From NCBI GenBank assembly GCA_001829155.1, contig MIAO01000100.1, positions 1 through 41,938 of the forward strand: a stretch of 41,938 bases of DNA. Direction: 5' to 3'. Below the pieces are notes generated by a model. The model searched no databases. It worked only from the letters and a program-made list of their open reading frames with translations, and was not told the DNA's origin. Made by a program: the position numbers and the translations under genes. Positions 34,551 to 41,938 of this stretch are shown here, in pieces (the stretch's first letter is position 1; each line of letters starts with the position of its first letter). The stretch comes from Spirochaetes bacterium GWB1_36_13. Its GTDB lineage: Bacteria; Spirochaetota; GWB1-36-13.

Positions 34551-37500
34551 TTGAATCAGCTTATCTTTTTTATTTTTATTGTAAATGTTCTTTTCTGGCT
34601 GTTTTTTATTTTTTTTAGAAAAAATAGAATTATCCGTTCTTTTGTTAAAAATTTAAACAGTCATTTCTTAGATGATATTTGCGACTGTGTTCTGATTGTG
34701 AATCAAAAAGGCAGAATACTGAAAAAAAACCGGCAGGCAAAGTTATTTTTTACCCAATTTATAGATGAAGACCCAAAATATACTGAGAAAATTTTTAATA
34801 ATTATCATTTTTACAAAAATTATAAAAATAAGCGATTTACTTTAAAAGATTCTTCTAAAGAAATTCTTTTAACTCAAGAACCTCTTTTTTTTCTGGGAAA
34901 AAGAGAATATAAAATTATTTTTTTTAAAAATACAGAAAAGGTTTTTGATAATCAAATTCTTCTTCTTGAAAATGAAGATAGAATAAAAGATTTTCTTCAA
35001 GATGCTTTTTTTTCTGAGGAAAGTTTTAAAGCAGTATTCGATGAGGCGGCGATAGCTATTGCCATGACAGATCTAGAAGGAAAAATAATATTAGCCAATC
35101 AGTCTTTTGCTAGTATTTTGCAAGAAAAAAGGCATGAGCTTCAGTTTAAAAATTTTAAGGATTTTGTTTTTTCAGGGGATCGTCTGATTGATGAAAATTT
35201 TTATAAAGAACTTTTAAGCGGAAAGAAAAAAACTTATCAGATTGAAAAGCGTTTAGTCAATCATTCAGGTAAAATAGTTTGGTGTCATATTACCTATTCT
35301 CTTATTTTTAATTTAAAAAATCAGCCTGAATCCATTATTCTGATGATTGAAGATGCAACTCAGAAAAAGGAAAATGAAGTTTTACTCTGGGAAAATGAAA
35401 AACTTTACAGATCTCTTTTTCAGAATCTGTTTTACGGCGTTGCGTATTTGGAAATTCTGAAAGATGAAAAAGGGATTCCAAATGACATGAGAATGATTGA
35501 TGTCAATCAAGCTTTTGAAAATCTGACTTATACAATGCGTCAGGATGTGATTGGGAAAACTTTGAAAGAAGTTCTTGAATTCGATCCCAAGAAAGATGAA
35601 ATTATCCGTTTTTGGCTTCAAATCTATGAAAATATTAATGAATTAAAAAAAGAAATAGAATTTGAATATTTTGCTGAAATAACGCAGAAAAATTATTACT
35701 GCTCTGCTTTTATTCCTCAGGAAAACCGTATGTTTATTTTAATTTCAGATGTATCTGAAACCAGAAAAAAAGAAAAAGAATTAAGAAGCTTGTCTTCTTT
35801 AATTGAACAGTCTTTTAACACTGTTATTATTACTAATATAAAGTGGAAAATAGAGTACATAAACCCTGCTTTTGAAAAAATTACAGGTTTTTCTAGAAGG
35901 GATTTTATTGGAGATTATTTTTATCATTTTCCGTCTGATAAGAATATAAATATTGATTATGAAGAAGCTGTAAATTTTCTTATGAAGGGAAAGACATGGA
36001 GTGCGGAAGTCCGGAGCTTGAAAAAAGACGGAACTTTTTTTTGGGAGATGATGTATGTGTCTCCTTTATTGGATGCAGATGAAAAAATGATTCAATTTTC
36101 AATTATTAAAAATGATATTACTTATAAAAAATTAGCAGAAGAATCTTTGAGGCAAAGTGAAGAAAAATTAAAAAAAGTTTTTGACACGGCTCCGATTGGA
36201 ATTGCTATTTTAGATAAATTGGGTCAAATTTTAAAAACAAATCATTTTTTCAATAGAATGTTGGGATACCGTTCAGAAGACTTAAAAAATAAATATGTTT
36301 CTGATATTACTCATCCGGAAGATTACCAAAAAGAAGTTGAATTAATCCGGTCTTTAAAAAAAGATAATCTTGTTTTTCAGTTTGAAAAAAGGTATTTAAA
36401 AAAAGACGGTACTTATCTTTCGACTCTTATTTACGCAAATAAGATCATCTATTCTGAATCACTTAAGCCTCTTTATATAGCTTTTATTCAAGATTTAACT
36501 GAAAAGAAAAAACTTTCAATCCGACTGACAAATTATGAAGAAAAATTCAAAGAATTTTCTGAACTTTTTCCTATGGTTGTTTTTGAAATAGATTTTCAAA
36601 ACAATAAAGTCAATTATGTGAATATGAATGGTCAGGAATTTTTTGGTTATTCTTTTGACGATATTGTAAAAATAAAACCTATTCTTTTTGTTTCCGAAGA
36701 AGATCGAAGAAAAATCAGAAAAAAAATTTTAAAAATGTGCAAAGAACATTTTGCTTTTTCAGAAGAAGTGAAAATGATGAGAAAAAATAAAGAAACAGCC
36801 AATATGCTTTTACAAGCGGTTCCTATTTATAAAGAGAGAAAAATACAAGGCATGAGGGGAACTCTGATTGATATCAGCATTCAAAAAGAAAAACAAAGCA
36901 AACTGGAAAACAGGCAGATTATTTTAACTGAAAAAATGATTCATCGGGAAAAAGAACTTTCAAAAACCTCTGAACTTTTAAACCGGTATGAAAATCTTTT
37001 AAAAGGCATAATTGAAGCGGTAGCAGATCTTCTTTCTCCTGATATTCATCGAGATAAAATTACTTCTGCTTTGAAAAAATTGGCTTTTGCTGCGCAGGTA
37101 GATAGAGTTTATATTTTTGAAAATTTTTTTGAAAATGACGAATTGTTTATGACTCAGAGGTTTGAATGGTGTCAGGAAGGAATAGAGCCGCAGATCAACA
37201 ATCCATTGTTAAAAAAATTATCTTATCGAGAGGGATTTTCAAGATGGATCGATTTATTTCAAAAAAATCAGTCGATTCAAGGCATAGTGAAAGATTTTCC
37301 CGAAGAAGAAAGAAAAACCCTTTCTGAACAGGGAATTTCTTCAATTCTGGCAGTACCTATTTATATTGATAATAAAATTTGGGGGTTTATCGGGTTTGAC
37401 GATTGTAAAAATGAAAGACTTTGGCAGCCCGAAGAAGAGCAGATGCTTATTACGGCGGCGTATGCATTTGGTTCTGCTGTAAATAAAAATAGAATTGAAC

Positions 37501-38315
37501 AGGAGCTTCTTTTTTCTTATCAAAAATTGGAAGACAAGGTAGCCAATAGGACGGAAGATCTTTATGAGATGAACCTCTTACTGAAAAAAAAGACTGATGA
37601 ATTAAACCATTCCAATCAGGAACTGACTGAATACGCTTCCATCATATCTCATGACTTAAAGCAGCCGCTTCTGACGATCAGCAATTATCTGCAAATTCTG
37701 AAAAAGAAAATGACTTCGAAACTGGATCCTAAAACTTCCGAATATATTCAAATTATGATTCGTTCTTCAATTCGGATGCAGAATATGATTGAAGATCTTT
37801 TAAAATATTCAAAACTGGATTTCAAGCTGAAAGAATTTAAACTTTTAGATATCGGAAGTATTATTGAAGAAGTGGTCATGGGGATGAAACCCTTTATTTT
37901 AGATAAAAAAGCTTTGATTCATTATGAAAAAATGCCGGTTATTTATGCGGATAGAACTCAAATGATACAACTTTTTCAGAATTTAATCAATAACGGCATT
38001 AAATTTAAAAAAGAAAACACTGATCCTCGAATTGAAATTGAAGCTAAAAAATTGAATCATGAATGGCTTTTTACTGTCAAAGACAATGGTATTGGGATTC
38101 ATGAAAAATATCTTCATGATATTTTTCAAATTTTTAACAGAGGCGACAAAAAAGATGATTTAGAAGGAACAGGAGTAGGGCTTGCGGTTTGTAAAAAGAT
38201 TGTATTATCCCATAAAGGAAAAATCTGGGTTGAGTCTATTTATGGAGAAGGAACAATTTTTCACTTTACTTTATCTGATCAATTAGGAGATGAAAATGAA
38301 AATACTTTCTCGTAA
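34551..38315 (+). CDS. Multi-PAS/GAF sensor histidine kinase
   Basis: A membrane-anchored kinase of about 1254 aa. One hydrophobic segment (residues about 2-23) is followed by about six PAS-type domains (roughly 40-130 degenerate, 155-275, 285-405, 415-535, 543-660 and 668-790), a GAF domain (about 825-1000, DRVYIFENF and ILAVPIYIDNKIWGF) and HisKA with the H-box SHDLKQPLLTISNYL (His at nt 37650-37652). The ATPase domain shows N (NLINNGIKF), G1 (DNGIGIHEKY) and G2 (GTGVGLAV) boxes. The first TTG is at 34545, but AAAGG spaced 8 bases before TTG 34551 supports that start. There is no receiver domain in the protein; two separate receivers follow. The H-box HDLKQP type usually pairs with Rcp1-like receivers, as the next gene is. 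The signal is unknown. Confidence 0.9.
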   Translation: MNQLIFFIFIVNVLFWLFFIFFRKNRIIRSFVKNLNSHFLDDICDCVLIVNQKGRILKKNRQAKLFFTQFIDEDPKYTEKIFNNYHFYKNYKNKRFTLKDSSKEILLTQEPLFFLGKREYKIIFFKNTEKVFDNQILLLENEDRIKDFLQDAFFSEESFKAVFDEAAIAIAMTDLEGKIILANQSFASILQEKRHELQFKNFKDFVFSGDRLIDENFYKELLSGKKKTYQIEKRLVNHSGKIVWCHITYSLIFNLKNQPESIILMIEDATQKKENEVLLWENEKLYRSLFQNLFYGVAYLEILKDEKGIPNDMRMIDVNQAFENLTYTMRQDVIGKTLKEVLEFDPKKDEIIRFWLQIYENINELKKEIEFEYFAEITQKNYYCSAFIPQENRMFILISDVSETRKKEKELRSLSSLIEQSFNTVIITNIKWKIEYINPAFEKITGFSRRDFIGDYFYHFPSDKNINIDYEEAVNFLMKGKTWSAEVRSLKKDGTFFWEMMYVSPLLDADEKMIQFSIIKNDITYKKLAEESLRQSEEKLKKVFDTAPIGIAILDKLGQILKTNHFFNRMLGYRSEDLKNKYVSDITHPEDYQKEVELIRSLKKDNLVFQFEKRYLKKDGTYLSTLIYANKIIYSESLKPLYIAFIQDLTEKKKLSIRLTNYEEKFKEFSELFPMVVFEIDFQNNKVNYVNMNGQEFFGYSFDDIVKIKPILFVSEEDRRKIRKKILKMCKEHFAFSEEVKMMRKNKETANMLLQAVPIYKERKIQGMRGTLIDISIQKEKQSKLENRQIILTEKMIHREKELSKTSELLNRYENLLKGIIEAVADLLSPDIHRDKITSALKKLAFAAQVDRVYIFENFFENDELFMTQRFEWCQEGIEPQINNPLLKKLSYREGFSRWIDLFQKNQSIQGIVKDFPEEERKTLSEQGISSILAVPIYIDNKIWGFIGFDDCKNERLWQPEEEQMLITAAYAFGSAVNKNRIEQELLFSYQKLEDKVANRTEDLYEMNLLLKKKTDELNHSNQELTEYASIISHDLKQPLLTISNYLQILKKKMTSKLDPKTSEYIQIMIRSSIRMQNMIEDLLKYSKLDFKLKEFKLLDIGSIIEEVVMGMKPFILDKKALIHYEKMPVIYADRTQMIQLFQNLINNGIKFKKENTDPRIEIEAKKLNHEWLFTVKDNGIGIHEKYLHDIFQIFNRGDKKDDLEGTGVGLAVCKKIVLSHKGKIWVESIYGEGTIFHFTLSDQLGDENENTFS

Positions 38316-38733
38316 CTATAAAATATTTTTAATAGAAGACAATCCTGGCGATGTCAGGCTGATCGAAGAGAGTTTTAGAGAGCTCAGCAGTAATTTCGAT
38401 TTTTTTTCTCAAAAAGACGGAGAAGCTGCTATTCACTATCTTGAAACTCAGCTTCAAGAAAAAAAAGAATTCCCTGATTTAATTTTATTAGATTTAAATT
38501 TACCGAGAAAAAATGGATTTGAGGTTCTCAAAGTAATTAAAAATACTGAAGAACTTAAGAAAATACCTGTTATTGTTTTAAGTACATCAGAGTCTGAAGA
38601 AGATATTTCTATGGCTTATCATCTTCATGCAAACTGTTATATCAATAAACCTTTGGACTTTGATGATTTTAATAAAATTATCGAGTCAATCGATCTTTTT
38701 TGGCTGAAGACTGTAAAACTTCCGGAAAGATAA
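38296..38733 (+). CDS. Stand-alone receiver, Rcp1-like response regulator
   Basis: A 145-aa single receiver domain without an output domain. IEDNPGDVRLIEESF, DLILLDLNLPRKNGFEVL (phospho-acceptor Asp in LLDL), VIVLSTSES and INKPLDFDDF are the standard receiver positions, with the Rcp1-type insertion between strands 2 and 3. It overlaps the end of the kinase gene by 20 bases, indicating translational coupling. Two ATGs (38290 and 38296) are possible; AGGAG at 38285-38289 has proper 6-base spacing only for 38296. Confidence 0.93.
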   Translation: MKILSRNYKIFLIEDNPGDVRLIEESFRELSSNFDFFSQKDGEAAIHYLETQLQEKKEFPDLILLDLNLPRKNGFEVLKVIKNTEELKKIPVIVLSTSESEEDISMAYHLHANCYINKPLDFDDFNKIIESIDLFWLKTVKLPER

Positions 38734-38761
38734 ACCGAAAAATAAAAAGAGGAGGATAAGG

Positions 38762-39175
38762 ATGCAGAAAAAAACGATTAAACTTCTCCTGATCGAAGAT
38801 AATCCAGGTGACGCTAGAATTGTAGAAGAAAATTTAAAAGATGTTCCAGGCATTGATTTTCTCCTTCAAAAAACAATTCGTTTGGGAGAAGGGATTACGC
38901 TTTTAAAAAAAGAATCATTTGATGTTGTTCTTTTAGATCTTTCCCTTCCTGACAGTCAGGGTCTGAATACTTTTATTAAAATGAAGGAAGCTTTTCCAGA
39001 ACTTCCAATCGTCGTTCTCACAGGATTTGACGATGAAAATCAAGCTTTTGAAGCCTATGGGAAAGGAGTGCAGAATTATCTGATGAAGGGGAAAATTACA
39101 GCTAAACTGCTTGGGCATTCCGTTCAATATGCGATTCAAAAAAAGATGGCAATGTCTGAACTGGAAAAAAAATAA
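38762..39175 (+). CDS. Stand-alone receiver domain protein
   Basis: A 137-aa receiver with LLIEDNPGDARIVEENL, VVLLDLSLPDSQGLNTF (phospho-acceptor Asp), VVLTGFDDENQA and YLMKGKI. The C-terminal helix LGHSVQYAIQKKMAMSELEKK matches the linker seen where such receivers are fused to a kinase or GGDEF module; here the protein stops after the helix. It is the third gene of a kinase-receiver-receiver operon, 28 bases after the first receiver with AGAGGAGG before it. It may carry the phosphate onward or act as a sink. Confidence 0.92.
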   Translation: MQKKTIKLLLIEDNPGDARIVEENLKDVPGIDFLLQKTIRLGEGITLLKKESFDVVLLDLSLPDSQGLNTFIKMKEAFPELPIVVLTGFDDENQAFEAYGKGVQNYLMKGKITAKLLGHSVQYAIQKKMAMSELEKK

Positions 39176-39195
39176 AATAATTTTAGGAGTACAAA

Positions 39196-39354
39196 ATGCA
39201 AAAATTTGTTTGTGGTATCTGCGGTTTTGTTTATGATCCTGCAAAAGGAGATCCTGATTCAGGAATTGCTCCTGGAACGCCGTTTGAACAAATTCCAGAT
39301 AACTGGCTTTGTCCGGTCTGCGGTGTCGGAAAAAGCGAGTTTAGTCCAGTTTAA
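39196..39354 (+). CDS. Rubredoxin
   Basis: A 52-aa iron protein that carries electrons, usually to oxygen- or peroxide-reducing enzymes in anaerobes. The Fe(Cys)4 ligands are Cys6 and Cys9 (CGICG) and Cys39 and Cys42 (CPVCG), with the typical [19 protein letters not shown] and IPDNWLCP between them. TTAGGAG precedes the ATG. It begins 20 bases after the second receiver and ends before a bidirectional terminator, so it may share the kinase operon transcript; a functional link to that operon is not evident. Confidence 0.97.
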   Translation: MQKFVCGICGFVYDPAKGDPDSGIAPGTPFEQIPDNWLCPVCGVGKSEFSPV

Positions 39355-39364
39355 TTAAAAAATT

Positions 39365-39400
39365 CTCATCCTGATGCAGATTCAGGATGAGGTATTTTTT
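39365..39400. terminator. Bidirectional terminator between rubredoxin and ychF
   Basis: CTCATCCTGA (39365-39374) pairs perfectly with TCAGGATGAG (39382-39391) around a 7-nt loop. T7 follows shortly after on the plus strand, and AATTTTTT follows on the minus strand, so it serves both converging transcripts. Confidence 0.85.
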
Positions 39401-39406
39401 TAGATT

Positions 39407-40510
39407 TTAGACATTAAATCTGAAAACAACAACATCTCCGTCTTGGAAGACATATTCTTTTCCTTCAATTCTAAACTTTCCCATTTCTTTTGATTTACTG
39501 AAACTTCCTTCTGCCTGAATAAAATCATTGTACCCCACAACTTCTGCTTTAATAAAGCCTTTTTCGAAATCGGTATGAATCACGCTGGCTGCTTGGGGCG
39601 CTTTGGTTCCTTTCTGGATTGTCCAGGCTCTGACTTCTTTTTCACCCGCTGTAAAATAAGTAATCAGGTTGAGAATCTTATAACCTTCTCTGATAATTAA
39701 ATTTAATCCCGGTTCTTCCAGCTTGTATTCATGGAGAAGAGATTTTGCCTCTTCATCGGGAAGTTCCTGAAGCTCAACTTCCAATTTGGCACAGAAAGGA
39801 ACTAAAATAGCATGAAGCTCGTCTGCTTTGATTTTGAGTTTTTTATAAATATCGTTTTCCTGATAGTTGGAAACAGTGACCTCATCCATATTCGCAGCAA
39901 TAATCATCGGTTTGAAAGTGAGAGGGCGAAGTTCATTGATAAGAGTATGTTCTTCGCCTTCAAGATTATGAAAAAGCATTTTTCCGGATTCCAAAATCGC
40001 AAGACATTTTAAAATAAAATCCAATTCTTTTTTCGATTCTTTATTACCCGCAAGAGCCATTTTCTCAATTCTGGATTTTCTTTTTTCAAAACTTTCCATA
40101 TCTTTGATAATGAGTTCCGTGATAATATCATCTAAATCGCATAAAGGATCTACTTTGCCATGAACATGGACAATATCCGCATCGTCAAAAAGCCGGATAA
40201 CCTGAAGGATCGCATCTACTTCCCGGATATTGGCTAAAAACTGATTGCCTTTTCCTTTCCCGTCTTTACTGGCGCCCTTGATAATTCCTGCAATATCCAC
40301 GAATTTAATATCTGTAGGAACTGTTCTTTGAGGTTTGACAAATTTTGCCAATTCATCGAGCCTTTTATCAGGAACAGGAACGACTCCGATATTCGGATCA
40401 ATGGTGCAAAAAGGATAATTGGAGCTGGCTGCTCCTGCTCTGGTTAAAGCATTAAAAAGCGTTGATTTCCCAACATTTGGAAGACCGACAATTCCGCAAG
40501 AAAAACCCAT
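39407..40510 (-). CDS. ychF: Redox-regulated ATPase YchF (OBG-type)
   Basis: A 367-aa P-loop NTPase of the Obg family that prefers ATP and binds ribosomes. Features in order: the P-loop GLPNVGKSTLFNAL, the switch FCTIDPNIGVVPVPD, FVDIAGIIKGASKDGKGKGNQFL (G3 region), the NMDE G4 variant typical of ATP-specific YchF, and the C-terminal TGS domain with DFEKGFIKAEVVGYNDF and YVFQDGDVVVFRFNV at the end. The full family length is present. ATG 40510 has GGAGAG upstream and is preferred to an in-frame TTG at 40525. The 211 bases between it and the next gene upstream hold nothing recognisable. Confidence 0.96.
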   Translation of the reverse strand: MGFSCGIVGLPNVGKSTLFNALTRAGAASSNYPFCTIDPNIGVVPVPDKRLDELAKFVKPQRTVPTDIKFVDIAGIIKGASKDGKGKGNQFLANIREVDAILQVIRLFDDADIVHVHGKVDPLCDLDDIITELIIKDMESFEKRKSRIEKMALAGNKESKKELDFILKCLAILESGKMLFHNLEGEEHTLINELRPLTFKPMIIAANMDEVTVSNYQENDIYKKLKIKADELHAILVPFCAKLEVELQELPDEEAKSLLHEYKLEEPGLNLIIREGYKILNLITYFTAGEKEVRAWTIQKGTKAPQAASVIHTDFEKGFIKAEVVGYNDFIQAEGSFSKSKEMGKFRIEGKEYVFQDGDVVVFRFNV

Positions 40511-40721
40511 ATCTTTACTCTCCAATATAAGAAATTGAACTTTAAATTTAATACTAAAGTTTATTTCCTGTTAAGGATTCTTATTTTTTTATTTTTTGGG
40601 AGAGATTTTTTTTGTGGCAGTATTTTTTGTGTTATTTTATTTTCAAGTTTTTCTAACATATCGTTTTCTCATTTGTCTTATTGATCCATTTCTCGTTTTA
40701 AATGAAAATCAAAAAAATAAT

Positions 40722-41675
40722 TTATTTGATAATCAGATAGGTGATATAAGCAATATAGAGACTTAGGAAAACACCTCCCTCCCATCGGTCAATTTTTCTT
40801 CCCTTGCCTGTGAAAACAAAAATAAAAAGGAGAAGACTTGAAAAAATATTAACCAAAATGTCAAAATGAGATTCTGGCTGAAGAGCCAGAGGATTGACCA
40901 AGGCTGAAATTCCTAAAATTAAAAACACATTAAAAATATTAGAACCGACAATATTTCCTACCGCAAGGTCAACATTTTTTTTCCGGGCTGCCATAAATGA
41001 GGTAGCCAGTTCTGGAAGTGAAGTTCCTGCGGATATGATGGTCAAAGCAATAATCCGTTCTGAAATCCCAAGGGTTTTTGCAAATCCAGATGCGCCATAA
41101 ACAATCATTTTGGAACCTGCAACCAGTAAAATAAGTCCTGAGAAGAAAAGAAAAACAGACATAGGAGTTTTATATTCTTTAATTTCAATTTCTTCTTCAA
41201 AATTTCCCTGCTTCATCAAATTGAAAATATAAGCTAAAAAAATGATAAAGAGAAAAAGATAGACTATTCCGTCAATAAATGATATTTCTGAAAAAGAGCG
41301 TTTTTCAAAAAAAGCGTCATTTGCGGTAAAAAAAATGAGAACAGCGGACATCAGAGAAAGAGGAATCTCGATCCATGTTGTATTGGTTTTAACGGTGAGG
41401 GGATAGACAAGGGCAGAGATTCCAAGAATTCCTAAAATATTAAAAATATTGCTTCCTAAAATATTGCCGAGTGCGATTTGCGAAGACCCTTCCACTGAAG
41501 CGAAAAGATTGACAACCAGTTCAGGCGCAGATGTGCCGAAAGCAACAATGGAAAGACCAATCACCATATTTGGAATATTATGGCGTTTGGCAATAGAGGA
41601 TGCACTGTCCACCAAAAAATTCGCCCCATAAATCAAAGGAAAAAATCCTGCGATCAGTATCAAAAAATCGATCAT
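40722..41675 (-). CDS. Sodium/calcium exchanger-family antiporter (CaCA, YrbG-like)
   Basis: A 317-aa polytopic membrane protein with about ten segments and the two inverted alpha-repeats of the CaCA superfamily. The first contains GTSAPELVVNLFAS and GNILGSNIFNILGILG; the second contains GTSLPELATSFMAA and GNIVGSNIFNVFLILG, so both ion-binding Glu residues are present. A charged cytoplasmic loop (about 150-165) lies between the halves. It probably exports Ca2+ in exchange for Na+ or H+, but ion selectivity cannot be read. AAAGGCGG precedes ATG 41675. It is likely a single gene, since a terminator separates it from the ParA-like gene upstream. Confidence 0.95.
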   Translation of the reverse strand: MIDFLILIAGFFPLIYGANFLVDSASSIAKRHNIPNMVIGLSIVAFGTSAPELVVNLFASVEGSSQIALGNILGSNIFNILGILGISALVYPLTVKTNTTWIEIPLSLMSAVLIFFTANDAFFEKRSFSEISFIDGIVYLFLFIIFLAYIFNLMKQGNFEEEIEIKEYKTPMSVFLFFSGLILLVAGSKMIVYGASGFAKTLGISERIIALTIISAGTSLPELATSFMAARKKNVDLAVGNIVGSNIFNVFLILGISALVNPLALQPESHFDILVNIFSSLLLFIFVFTGKGRKIDRWEGGVFLSLYIAYITYLIIK

Positions 41676-41699
41676 TTTTGCCGCCTTTTTATAGTTTTT

Positions 41700-41726
41700 A
41701 AAAAATCAGGATTTATCTGATTTTTT
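41700..41726 (-). terminator. Terminator after the ParA-like gene
   Basis: AAAAAATCAG pairs with CTGATTTTTT around a 7-nt loop. On the minus strand the 3' arm ends in a T run, which would end the transcript of the gene at the right edge before the exchanger gene begins. Confidence 0.55.
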
Positions 41727-41827
41727 AAAAATAAAAAAGAACTTGATTGAAATTTATTGAAATATTTGATTCAAGTCAAATAACCAGTGCTCTTAAAGCT
41801 GCTCTTCCTATGTGGAATGTTGTTGTT

Positions 41828-41938
41828 TCAATTTTTTTCAATGACTTCAATAGCCAGTTTTTGATAGCTTTTGGCGCCGATAGAGTTGGGTTCGTAAGTG
41901 CAGATCGGCTGACCATAGCTGGGGGCTTCACTGAGTTT
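41828..41938 (-). CDS. C-terminal end of a ParA/Soj-like chromosome-partitioning ATPase (partial)
   Basis: Only the last 36 codons are in the window. They read [20 protein letters not shown] followed by [15 protein letters not shown], a close fit to the C-terminus of Soj/ParA (LSEAPSxGxPI...Y...S.GA..Y..LA.E), which binds DNA and helps segregate chromosomes. The catalytic P-loop part is beyond the window edge, so activity and the presence of a parB partner cannot be judged. Its stop at 41828 is followed by a terminator hairpin. Confidence 0.82.
   Translation of the reverse strand, partial: KLSEAPSYGQPICTYEPNSIGAKSYQKLAIEVIEKN

Noticed and set aside
39812-40012. 66-aa open frame on the plus strand
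   Set aside because: It is antisense within ychF, with no ribosome site or family pattern.

Overview
The window looks like chromosome of a motile, probably anaerobic and thermophilic spirochaete (phylum Spirochaetota). Two tandem genes encode FlaA-type periplasmic flagellar sheath proteins, a family essentially confined to spirochaetes, and a fliE-fliF-fliG basal-body operon lies close by. A full-length reverse gyrase, the usual marker of life at high temperature, starts 163 bases from fliE on the opposite strand. Species-level identity cannot be read from the sequence. The DNA is AT-rich, but the first 11 kb are visibly richer in G+C than the rest.

Region 1 (about 165-11150, all minus strand) is one tightly packed operon of 13 genes. 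It encodes a membrane-bound respiratory complex of the Mbh/Mbx(Mbs) type: an Mrp-like Na+/H+ antiporter module (E, F, G, MbhD, MbhE/MnhB, C, D), a second antiporter-like subunit H', and a NuoH/B/C/D-like redox arm. Two things stand out. The NuoD-like large subunit keeps only one cysteine of each [NiFe] ligand pair, as I recall for the sulfane-reductase-type MbsL, so it should not be a hydrogenase. The terminal gene fuses the two-cluster ferredoxin subunit (N) to a complete GltD/NfnL-type FAD/NAD(P) oxidoreductase. The complex therefore probably links ferredoxin, NAD(P)H and possibly polysulfide to ion pumping.

Region 2 (11151-12011) is an 861-base divergent intergenic stretch with three unrelated palindromic dispersed-repeat remnants, one MITE-like with an internally deleted relative beside it. 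Region 3 (11952-16381, plus) holds a phosphohexomutase, an outer-membrane-type beta-barrel protein and the two flaA genes, closed by a strong bidirectional terminator. Region 4 (16390-20356, minus) is fliE-fliF-fliG, then a 4-oxalocrotonate tautomerase-like gene and rlmE. Region 5 (20520-24044, plus) is reverse gyrase, followed by repeat-rich intergenic DNA.

Region 6 (24318-34417) contains housekeeping and envelope genes: an alpha/beta hydrolase, rmuC, a small beta-barrel protein, leucyl aminopeptidase, bacteriohemerythrin, an RlmD-like rRNA methyltransferase, mltG with a downstream membrane PAS-like protein, a CreD-like membrane protein and a small membrane protein. Region 7 (34551-39354) is a multi-PAS/GAF hybrid-free histidine kinase, two stand-alone receivers and a rubredoxin. 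Region 8 (39365-41938, minus) has ychF, a CaCA-family cation exchanger and the C-terminal end of a ParA/Soj ATPase cut by the window edge.

No tRNA, rRNA, CRISPR array, transposase, integrase or phage gene was recognised.
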